Assembly (NCBI GenBank): GCA_037176845.1
Contig: JAYKXP010000009.1
Span: 434,001-498,000, forward strand
DNA from: Paramarasmius palmivorus
Lineage: Eukaryota; Basidiomycota; Agaricomycetes; Agaricales; Marasmiaceae
Length of the DNA: 64,000 nt
Reading direction: 5' to 3'
Shown: piece by piece, positions 24,414-33,601 of the stretch
Layout of the letters: each line of letters begins with the position of its first letter
Position numbering within the stretch: position 1 is the first letter of the stretch
Translations under genes and position numbers: made by a program
Notes under the pieces: generated by a model
The model's input: only the letters and a program-made list of their open reading frames with translations
Databases searched by the model: none
Told to the model about the DNA's origin: nothing

Positions 24414-24508
24414 CGTCCCAGCCAGGAATCGAACCTGGTACCTCGTTAGGAAAGGAACGTGAAACAGTACATTCATAACGGCGGCTATTCCATTAAGCCA
24501 CTGGGGCC
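24414..24508 (-). repeat. tRNA-like segment 2
   Basis: Same family as segment 1, with a perfect T arm (CCAGG-TTCGATT-CCTGG). A possible anticodon stem CGTTA/TAACG encloses a 27-nt loop, which would need a 20-nt intron to give a normal loop. The acceptor stem is imperfect. Confidence 0.55.
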
Positions 24509-24875
24509 TTGCAACTGTTTGCAAAAATATCGGCAATGATGCCATTTATGCTTCCTTTTTTAAAGGTGGAAGGGTCATTGGCCACTCGCATTGGAGTTCC
24601 ATAATATCAAAGGGAGATTGAATAAGAAAACCTCGGTGGACCGATATGCTCATTGAACGTGTCAAACGTTAAGATATCGGATCTCCGATGTTTTGAAAAC
24701 AGAATTTTCGCAGCCCAAAAACAAACAGCAACCCACTGGGCGTAACAGCCTAATTGTTGAGATGTACGCAGTATGCAGTTTTAAATTCACTGAAATAAAA
24801 AACTAAATGTGCTAAAGTTTAGTGTTGAGAGACTGAATTGAATAGAGAAAAAAATCGGCGAGCTTACCGTGCAGG

Positions 24876-24971
24876 TGTCCCAGCCAGGAATCGAACCCGG
24901 TACCTCTCGTTAGGAAAGGAACGCGAAACAGTACATTCATAACGATGGCTATTCCGTTAAGCCACTGGGCC
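24876..24971 (-). repeat. tRNA-like segment 3 (decayed)
   Basis: Third copy, with one C missing from the 5' acceptor strand and TGGGACA at the 3' side. The A and B boxes remain recognisable. Confidence 0.5.
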
Positions 24972-25197
24972 TTGCAGCTGTCTGCAAAAATATCAGCAAT
25001 GGTGCCATTCTCTTTCCCTGCAAATGTAACGTTTGTTAAAATGTCGGAGCTCCGATGTTATTATTCTCGAGCTCTGATATACTGGTTAAAATAATGTAAA
25101 AACATCGGAGCTCCGACATTTTGACAATAAATGGAGTTGTCACTATTCAATTCAAGCAGAATTAGGGTTTAAAAAGCAGGAATTTCAGAGGTCATGC

Positions 25198-25281
25198 GTC
25201 ACTTCAGGGAATTGAACCCTAAACCACTCCATGAAGCTTAGTAAGGGAACACCAGCTGCTATCCAACTAAACTACAGTGAC
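25198..25281 (-). repeat. tRNA-like segment 4
   Basis: On the minus strand begins GTCACTGTAGTTTAGTTGGA. Six of seven acceptor pairs form (GTCACT with AGTGAC), the D-arm A box is good and the T arm is AGGG-TTCAATT-CCCT. The anticodon arm does not fold normally, so it is more likely a tRNA-derived element than a working tRNA. Confidence 0.5.
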
Positions 25282-25372
25282 AGGATTCACAAAATGACAT
25301 ACTAATTAAAGCTGTATGAGTGGAATGCCGATGAATTTGAACACTGACTCACACCTTCGTTTGATACGCCAA

Positions 25373-25453
25373 TCTCTGTAGTTTAGTGGTAGAATGCTCT
25401 CTGTTCCTTATTAATCAGGTCGGAGACGTCTGGAGTTCGATTCTCCGCAGAGG
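25373..25453 (+). tRNA. tRNA-Gly(TCC)-like gene with a short intron
   Basis: The 5' half TAGTTTAGTGGTAGAAT is typical of glycine tRNAs. The acceptor arms TCTCTGT and GCAGAGG pair fully if G-U pairs are allowed, the T arm is GGAG-TTCGATT-CTCC, and an anticodon stem TCTCT/GGAGA holds a 19-nt loop containing TTCC. That fits anticodon TCC plus a 12-nt intron. The first base being T is unusual for a nuclear tRNA, and relatives nearby look decayed, so it could be a pseudogene. Confidence 0.45.
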
Positions 25454-25833
25454 TGCTCCTGGTACTGTATGTTTCGCTTTTGTATTCTGAAGTTTACAAG
25501 GAATTGTCCTGTATCTTTTTTTAAAAAAAGCAACAGAACCTGGCTTGTATGGCTTTATCAATAAGTCAGGCTTCTGCATGACTTAGACTTTGTTTCAAAT
25601 TCCAGCATAAGGATGCTGATTAGCTAGGTCTGTTTTAATGATGGCAGGCTGCAATTCTTTACAAGCAATCAGTATAATTGAAGTTGCACTTAAATTCACA
25701 AAAATGCGTAATAGATGCATTCTCTTTACATAGCTAGTCTGTAATGAGTATAAGCAAGTCATTTCAAGAAATAATAGTCAAGAAATTATGTTCTGGTAAT
25801 ACAGTTCCAAGAGTTAGCTCCTTCAGCAATTAT

Positions 25834-27013
25834 TCATCCAACATGCATCTTCTTTAGTTGTCTGGCTGTTTGGCTTTCTATTTCTTCCCAATTCCCTATT
25901 TTCCTCTTTAGTTGAGGTCGGGTGGGCCGAGAAGCATTCTGTTGGGCCAATGCAGCATCCTGTGAAACAGTTAATCAAAGCCATACAAAATGGAAAAGGC
26001 CATACCAAGGTAAAGGAAGAGTCCAGCATAGTAATTGACCGAAGTGTAGGAAACGTCTTATAAGGCGGTGTTCCGCTCTTACCGATCGGTACCGTTGCGA
26101 GTGTAAATTGGACTTCAACATGGTCCCCAGCTCGGAATACCGATGGATTAATGAAGGAAAACCTGTTTTGGTTTGATTTTAACAAATATCAAGTGAAAAC
26201 AAATTGGGCCTACTCTTGTGAATCTTTGCCTAAGTCTTTACATTGCCAATACTCCACAACATTGTCTGCAGTGTGTTTATAGTCATCACCAGCCAGATTT
26301 CGCAAGTGCCGATTTGGGTCAATCACGTCCGTAATCTCGATTGCTTCAGAGGCAAATTTCTTGTGGATCAAATATCGGTTGGAAAGAGTCAGAGTTTCTC
26401 CATTAGAATTCTGGTCAATGCAAGTCATGGAAGTGCTGTGTTCAGCCGAAATGTTTCTACGAAGTATTTCATCGGCAATCCGAATGCCATCAAGGGACTT
26501 GGTAAATATCGGGTCTCCGAGACCGGATAAAATTACACTCTGCCTCAAATGGGAGGGATTGCAGTGTCTGGATTTGTGAAGTTAGACATTTATTCTTTTT
26601 GAAACAAAGAATAAAGACTTGACTTTGCTGGACCGTTTTTGAAGGGTGGAAGGTCTGCAGTTGCAATGATTCCATGAATGATAAACACCAGCTCTTCCTC
26701 CCCTGAAACAAGCACCCATCCTCGATCGTCGTTGCTCTTGCAGGTATTCAGATGCTCTGACTAAACAATGCTTTCATTTTCTATTTCAATCAAACAACAC
26801 AGCACTACTCACAGGCGTCAATGTGTGAATGTTAATCTTTGCTCCTTCTGCCATCGTCCTGATTTCAACAAGGTTTCTCAGAGCCTGTTCTGCCATTGGA
26901 GGTTTAATAAGAGCTAAGCTAAGAGCAATAAACCAACCACTTACTGGCTCCTTCAATGTTGTAGGTGGTTTGCATGCGTAGTGGTTAATGTAAAAGGAGA
27001 CTTTTAGTCCCAT
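25834..27013 (-). CDS. Unrecognised island protein A, six exons
   Basis: Six exons, 27013-26945, 26884-26813, 26760-26624, 26567-26214, 26162-26006 and 25959-25834, join in one frame to about 304 residues with introns of 46-60 nt. No catalytic motif is visible. Notable stretches are RGWVLVSGEEELVFIIHGI near residues 60-78, a hydrophilic helical middle, then INPSVFRAGDHVEVQFTLATV and a basic tail (RPTRPQLKRK). Similar hypothetical proteins with an xxGDxVExxF block are, to my recollection, common and unnamed in Agaricomycetes near transposons. It is transcribed away from protein B (27423), suggesting a shared promoter region. Four inverted-repeat cores lie within the gene. The start at 27013 is the first in-frame ATG; an upstream exon is possible. 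Confidence 0.6.
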
Positions 27014-27422
27014 CACTTGCAACGATCCCTGCTAGTATTGATGGGTCATATGAATATCCATATTTGGCATTTAAAATTTTCTGCTTCCTGAAAATTTTAA
27101 AATGAATAGTCTATACCCTGAACGACCTGTAAAAAAATTTTCATGGTCAGGCGGTAGTAGTTCTGTACCCTGAAAAATCTCATGAAAAAAAAAAGTAATC
27201 AGCTGGTATGGCTATTACCTATTTTAGATTAGTGGTATGCTTACTTACATGCTTCTTTGATGGTGTCCTTACCATATCTAGACACCCTCCGACTGTTTTG
27301 GATTAGTGTTTAATGTTGATTCCTTGGTCTCTTCTGAGCTTCTATCAATGACATAGCGCATCATGTATCTATGCTACTTTATATACGTTGCTTTACTGGT
27401 TTTCCCACCAGTCCATTCCTCC

Positions 27423-30400
27423 ATGTCTCCCTCAAAGAAGAACCCTCAACCTCCTCACACTCCAGAAGCTCCTCTCGAGTTTTCTCTTGATAGTGCTTCT
27501 AAGCAACATCTTGAAGTTGGGCCAGGAGTATCAGTTCAGTGAGTTGTGTTTAATCTAGAATTCAACAGGGTACTGACTTGATTTTAGTGCGCCACTCATG
27601 CCTTCAGTCCAATATGCCAGACAATCTCCTCCCCGACAATTTCTTGTCCAATCTGAAGAACCACAGCCTTTGCCATCTAAAAGAAAGTGGGTGTTAACTA
27701 CATTTTGTGATGTGTTGTTTGTCGATGCTTTTTGCACAGATCGATTCCAACAGCCAAGGCTCAATATCTCATCCAGAACAATGACAATGAGGAATCTCAG
27801 TATGTTTTTGTTATTTTTTATGTCCGAACCATTGCCAATTCAATTCAGAATTGCTCGTAACATTTTTGAAAGTAATAAGGGTCTTGAATTAGAGTAAGTG
27901 CATATCTAAAGTCTTAAGTCTCTGATTGGCCTTATTTTTTGCCAGGTGTATCTCGGTCGGTGAACCTGAAGACCAAGATAGCTCCGGCAATCCGAATATT
28001 TTTGAGTTCGTGTTTACAGATTGTATTTTTACCTTCACTCACATATGGGTAGATCTGCACGCAAAGAACACGAAGGCGCCTTGTCTAATGACAAAGGAAA
28101 TGAAGGTGCCTCTTCTACAGAGTAAGTTTTCATCAAGGAAAAAAAATGCAATTAATCGGTCTTCCGTAGAGCTTCAGACCCTTCTAAATGGGAAACTCCC
28201 CTTGGCAACTTCCGCAAGAAGGATGAAAAAAAGTAAGACATACTGACTTTTCTGAAACAGCTGCTTACTCTTGGAAAGGCCATTTCGTCCTACTGCCTTG
28301 CACGGCTTTAATCCGGATGCCCTTCGGGATGCCGTCAATAAGAGTTCGTAAGTATTGCTTGTTGAGCAAGGTGTGCAGTAACTAATATTCAAGCAGGTCT
28401 GCCTATCAAACCCCACCTCCTACTGTGAAGAAGAGAGCACGATCTCCGTGGGTTTCTTTTTATTGTTGTTACTAATACAAAATAATATTTCTATTAGCCA
28501 AGATGAAGTGGAGTCTCCTTCCCCAGTCAAGAAACGATTGGACAACCAGGACTTAGGCAGTCCCGTTCCAAAGGCTAATGAGTCTAGGTAAGTTATAGGA
28601 TGGTATGAACAAGGAATTGGCTGATGTTGTATAAGCTCAATTCCAGCTACTTTTGTGCTTACATGGCCAGATGGACGCCAGGTTAAGGTTCAAGAAGTTC
28701 TTGAAAAGTGCACCTTGTTTTTTTCAAAATTTAAACTTGTGCTTAGTTTTTTTTTAGATCGCCAGCCGATCTTCCTAGCTCTGTAGGCGGCAACAACAGT
28801 CAACGGGGCACCAATGATCCTATTCATACTTCTAACAGCAATGTTCGGAAGACCGAATCTTCTGCTCCAACGGCACCCGCTTCCAAACAGGCATTCGGCA
28901 CCGATGATTCTATTCATACTTCCAACAGCAATGTTCGGAAGACCGAATCTTCTGCTCCAACAGCACCCACTTCCAAACAGACATTCGACATTCCACCGGC
29001 AATCCCTTCATCTCCAGAACCTGAGTATGTTCCTGCTGAACCTTGGACCTTTGAACGGGACCCCGAAAAGGAAGCAGAGGTGGAAAGATCTTTCATGGAG
29101 CTGACTGTTCCTCCTCTTGTTCGCTTCACCGCTTCAATTCAAAAGTTCGACTCTCAAACTCAAAGGAAAATGATGAATCGGTATCATGCAAAGTACTTGT
29201 TTTTCTTTCATATACATACATGTCTAATATTTTTTCTCCAGGGCAAAATATAAGGATTTTCCAGAGAACATCAGACAAATTTTCAAGCCTCGCTGGCAAG
29301 ATAGGTTGATGCGAGACTTTTATTTGAAGTCTGCAGCACAGCCTCATTCAGCACTGTATGCTTCTGCTCATCCTCCATTATTTTTAATTGACTTAATTTT
29401 TGTAGTTTGAGACCTTCGATGTTGGTGCCTTATACGATTGCTACATCCGCCGAGAAGAAGACCCGAATTTTTGCAAGCTTCCATAGAGTTGTTGAACCTA
29501 TGTCTCCTGTAGCAGCAACGTAGGTGCATGCACTACTTTTAGCAAAATTCTCTCTAACTTCATTTAGAACTGTATCTCGCATGTTGCAGTTCACTAATTA
29601 CAGCAATGTTGTCAACCTTTCTAGGTGTCCTGCTGCTTTCATCGGTCACATCTCAGGTAGAGAGTACCTTTCCATTGGGGAAGGTCCTGCTCAAGGTCAA
29701 AACCTTGTTTCAATCGTTACGGGGGTTGTGTATTCCAGTCACTTGGAAAAAGCAGTAGGGGGTATAAACAAGAATGGTAACAACGTCGGTGGGGCCAAAA
29801 AGATTTGGGTTCAGCCATTTGGTCAAGAGATTCAGCTGTTCGAAGCAGTTCTTGGAACGGCCCTTCGTCTGCCTGTTATTCAAGGCCCAATTGCCAGTGG
29901 TGCTTTGTGTTTTAAGACTAAGAATGAAGGATTTGAACCTAGTGAGCCTGTTACTTTTTCCAATTAATTTGCTGCCCCTAACATTATATATAGTCTCTGC
30001 CCCAACTCCTTGGGAACTTAGTGAGAACAGCAGCACCAAAGCTCCAAGGCCCAAGAAGCTATACAAAATTGGGTCGACTCCTTTCACTCTAGCTGATGCA
30101 ACTGGTTAGTGCCTTTTCTGATTTTTTATTCTAAGTTAACTTTTTCTACAGTACCAGTTTATGATGGCAGAAGTAACAGTTCTCGAGGTTGCACAGGTTT
30201 TCGAGGAAATCCCCAAGATTGGGATCATTTGACTGAGCTGGCAGAATATCCTTTGTATGTCTCAAAGGGTGACATTGTGTCTGTTGGACACACAATCTCT
30301 TATCGTTCTAACCCAGGCTCTGAGTCAGTGGTTTTCAATCTCCTTTTTGTTATTGTGTTGGGTCAGAAGGGAAACCCCTCGGATGCCGGAGAAGGGAGCG

Positions 30401-30438
30401 GGATAGAAACTTCCACATCTGATACTATGGATTTTTGA
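27423..30438 (+). CDS. Unrecognised island protein B, about sixteen exons
   Basis: Sixteen exons can be joined in one frame from ATG 27423 to the stop at 30436-30438, about 712 residues. Introns are mostly 46-61 nt; the one at 28588-28757 would be 170 nt and is the weakest join. The N-terminal third is Pro/Ser-rich and charged, with basic patches (KKRARSP, KKRLD) like nuclear localisation signals. A 30-residue unit containing NVRKTESSAPTAP is repeated twice in exon 11. The C-terminal 300 residues look globular (RCPAAFIGHISGREYLSIGE; FVIVLGQKG near the end). No enzyme motif is recognised. The end pattern, GDxVxVGHTI then VFNLLFVIVLG, recalls the GDxVEV block of protein A, so the two may be distant relatives or partners. 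Confidence 0.6.
28807..28986 (+). repeat. Two tandem 90-bp repeats inside protein B
   Basis: Two direct copies with a period of exactly 90 nt (30 codons), each containing ATGTTCGGAAGACCGAATCT and therefore one CGG-N4-CCG core. A few third-position and other changes separate the copies. The frame is kept. Confidence 0.85.
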
Positions 30439-30649
30439 ACTTCTGTATTGCAATACTTCTTGAACACCCTGTAACTCAACTTTGTTTAAGTAAATGGGCT
30501 GTTTGTACAATTAGTTAACAATGAATTAAGCCCAGCTTCTGGTTCAAAGAATATTAATTTGGCATATCCTAAGAGCAACAGCTTAATTATTGTGGGATCT
30601 GATTGCAAAATGAAAAATGTAAAAAAAAAGCAAGTACAGGGGGGACTAT

Positions 30650-30732
30650 GCTCAAGCTGGGAATCGAACCCAAGACTTGAAATGACTTATCAGCTTTGTC
30701 AGTTCAATTCCTCATCCACTAGACTATTGAGC
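30650..30732 (-). repeat. tRNA-like segment 6
   Basis: On the minus strand starts GCTCAATAGTCTAGTGGATG. Six acceptor pairs form (GCTCAA with TTGAGC), the T arm is TGGG-TTCGATT-CCCA, and an anticodon stem GGAAT/ATTTC encloses a long loop containing TTGAAC. It could be an intron-bearing tRNA or a tRNA-derived element; base 33 of a normal loop does not fit. Confidence 0.45.
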
Positions 30733-30839
30733 TGATTTGAAACGCACATCAAGATATCGAATTGCTATGCAATTCTATGTCTCAGATAAATTCGCCGAAA
30801 TCATAAAAGGCAGGGAAACTAAAGTGCACGAGTCCTTGG

Positions 30840-31020
30840 AATTGAAGAATTTGCCGAAATTCTTCGGAACTCCGACGTTTTGAGGTTTAGAGGCATATCG
30901 GTACACCGAGGTTTTGCTTTTGCAACTTGCAATTGAAGAATTTATAATTTATTTGCCGAAATTTTTCGGAACTCCGACATTTTGAGGTTTAAAGGCATAT
31001 CGGTGTGCCGAGGTTTTGCT
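30840..31020. repeat. Tandem duplicate carrying two pairs of TCGG-N4-CCGA
   Basis: Two imperfect copies (about 30840-30925 and 30930-31025) of a block: TTGCCGAAATTCTTCGGAAC, then TCCGACGTTTTGAGG, then GGCATATCGG-TACA-CCGAGG. Each copy has two inverted-repeat cores about 34 nt apart. It lies just upstream of the TET/JBP gene and could be a regulatory block. Confidence 0.7.
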
Positions 31021-31186
31021 TTTGCGACTAAGCCTGATGAGCGGATTACCGATGTTAAAACCATCAAAATTCATCAAAGTAATTGTAATTTGAAATGCCA
31101 AACCATATCTGGAAGATTCCGAAGGCTGTAACACAATCCTCAAATGGAAGCTTACATAATTATTCACCTCTTATTCTCTTACCACC

Positions 31187-33444
31187 ATGTCCTATGTGCG
31201 TCGATCACTGGAAGCTTCTGCTTCTGCAGACTTTCCCCAAGATACATATGGAGCACTTCTAGTGTCTGGGTTTGATCTCTCTGACTTGTTGTTAACAAGA
31301 GCTAAACACGAAAACCTTCAATTAAAAAATATCGATCCCAAACACCAATGGTCGGATTCTGATAAGTAAGCCAGCTTATAGAATTAAACCAGCATCTCAC
31401 TAACTAGAACATAGCACAATAATGGTCAATACCAAAATGGAGCCAAGATTAAAACACCAACATGACTTTGAGTAAGAACTGTTCCTCAGCACTATTTTTG
31501 GTACTTAGATCAGTTACAGTGAGTTGGGAATAGAAAATTTGGAAAGGAACGCCGAACACTTAAGGTTTAGCTTTTAAGATTTTGACAAAATTCAAAATTG
31601 ATGTTAAATAGATCTCCACTCTCAGAAAACACTCGATCAGATACTGATCGCTCCATACAACTTGCACTAAATTCACCTCTGGAATCTCCTCGGCACTCCG
31701 ATGACAATAATTCCGTGCTATCTGATATAATAGACCTATTCGACTTGGATTCAAGTTCAAGTTCAAGAGTTGGAAATTCTCCTGAACAAAGTGATGACAA
31801 TTCTTTGTTATCAGATATATTAGATCTATTCGACTTGGAATCCATTTCAGGTTCAAAACTTGGGGATTCTGCTGAACAAAACAATTCTTGTTCAGATATC
31901 TTGGATGAATTTTCTGATAGCTCTGGTAACAATCAATTTGATTATTTATCTATTGGTTTTACTTATGCTATCCCATTAGAATCAAATTCAGAAGAAACAA
32001 ATCTTTCTCTTGACCCAGAATCAGATATATGGCTTCTAGAGTTGCTGGATAATTTTTTCGGTGATCCGGTTGACGATCTACCTCTAGATCTTCATCAAGC
32101 TCTTTTAGAACTTCCTTCTGTGTTATACAGGTAGCCTTTTGCAAAATATTTTATTTGCCAATGCTTATCTTTTTTAGTACAGTTAAATCTCTTGGGGATT
32201 CCAACATCAAGACTAGTGTATATATCCCTAAAAAGGGCTTCTTCGACATAACTAAAGATGGGAGGGTGTCAAGCCCAGGATGGTTGGGAGTGAATGTGCC
32301 TAGAGACATTCGAAGTGCAATTACCAGCTATCTCTCACAAGGAGGGAAATTGGATCATTTAGTGCTCATTTATTATGAGAGGTGAGCTTCTATATAATAC
32401 AATGATACTTTGTTTATTGTTTCACCAGGGAAGCAACAAAAATTTCTGATGGTCAACGAAGGGTTGTAATCTTTCGATCCTTCATTACACCATTCATGGA
32501 ATGGAGTCTACTTCCCAGAGTTATTCAGGAGGTCCAAGAGTACATGGATAGGACTTCCACAGTATCTGAAAGATTAAGATCCAAGAATTTGAGAGGCTCT
32601 TATTGGATAGGGATGGCAGGGTGGGATCGTAATAACAAAAAGGCAAGCAATACATTGAAATATCTATGCAAGTTTTATTGATTCCTATCAGGTTCCTACA
32701 AAAACAAAATGGCATATGGATCACCAATCAACAATTGAAGAATTTTTCCAACCAGGTCGTGTGTTCTATGAACTCACGGAATACGGTTGTACTCTTCTCT
32801 GCAAGGTTTTCCCAAAGATTGCAGAACGTTACAGAAAATGTTCAGCAAAAATGAAACACCGATATGGATTTTCAGCCCCTTTTGGAGGACTTTTTTTTAA
32901 CTTCTGTGTTAATGGAATCATGGCAGGTCATCCCAGAGTCAAATGCCTACCACATATAGACTTCAAAAACTTGGCACTGGGTGTTTGCATGATATATGTG
33001 TATGGTCATTTTGATCACAAAGAAAAATGTTGGATAGTCATATGGGAAGCTGGAATTGCTTTGGAACTTCCTCCAGGAGTATTTCTTATATACCCATCAT
33101 CACTCTTTCTTCATTTCAATGTTGACTTGGATGGTAAGCAAATTCATGATATATGAAACAATTTTAATGACAAATAAACAGATTTAAAGTTTGTGGTCAC
33201 TGATGGCGAGCCTCCTACTCCTGCCAACAGTGCTCCTCTTTGCCCTGCATGTGGAAGCTCAAATCCAAATCATATTCAAAATTGGAAGGATGGCAATGGA
33301 AGAGGATCATTAGTTTGGTTCAACCAGGCCAGTCTTTTCCAAAGTGCAGAATTGGGATTCAATACCATTAAAGAAGCGAAAAGAGAAGGAGTTCCGACAA
33401 AATGCAAGGTTGGAGCTACAGATGCATTTGATACTTATTGGTAA
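31187..33444 (+). CDS. TET/JBP-type 2-oxoglutarate/Fe(II) dioxygenase
   Basis: Predicted DNA-base oxidising enzyme of the TET/JBP superfamily (the oxidation of 5-methylcytosine or thymine is known for family members). Eight exons join in one frame: 31187-31365, 31415-31471, 31520-31564, 31612-32130, 32178-32381, 32429-32642, 32692-33133 and 33182-33444, giving 640 residues. The intron at 32643-32691 has a GC donor. Residues 1-260 are acidic and low in complexity (repeated LSDILDLFDLES). The catalytic core is in exon 7: HxD as PHIDFKN (H494, D496), the strand IVIWEAGIALELPPG, and the distal His in LFLHFNVD (H547). The 2OG-binding Arg is probably R594 in GRGSLVWFNQAS, after an insert with CPAC. 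All metal ligands are present, so it should be active. It lies 157 nt upstream of the RepHel gene on the same strand. Confidence 0.75.
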
Positions 33445-33533
33445 ATCGTTATGATCACATGTATCACATGACTTATAATATCACATGAGTCCTTTGGTGG
33501 CTGTAACATGTCAATATAAATAAACAACAAAGG

Positions 33534-33542
33534 CATATAAAA
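33534..33542 (+). promoter_or_regulatory. TATA box of the RepHel gene
   Basis: CATATAAAAAC lies about 60 nt before the chosen ATG at 33602, in the short spacer after the TET/JBP stop codon. Confidence 0.5.
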
Positions 33543-33601
33543 ACTGCTTGTTAAAATGCCTTGTTTCCCACGTCTTTGATCCCATCTTACCGCCTACCAT
33601 C

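Larger units (their letters stand above)
23823..25020. repeat. Three tandem 0.5-kb repeats, each with a tRNA-like segment
   Basis: Units begin at about 23823, 24336 and 24826 (the last is partial). The first two agree almost base for base over long blocks, for example GCAATGATGCCATTTATGCT and CTCGGTGGACCGATATGCTC. Each unit contains one minus-strand tRNA-like segment; the two full units also carry two CGG-N4-CCG inverted repeats each (24123/24167 and 24634/24678). Small insertions and deletions distinguish the units, so the duplication is not brand new. Confidence 0.8.
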
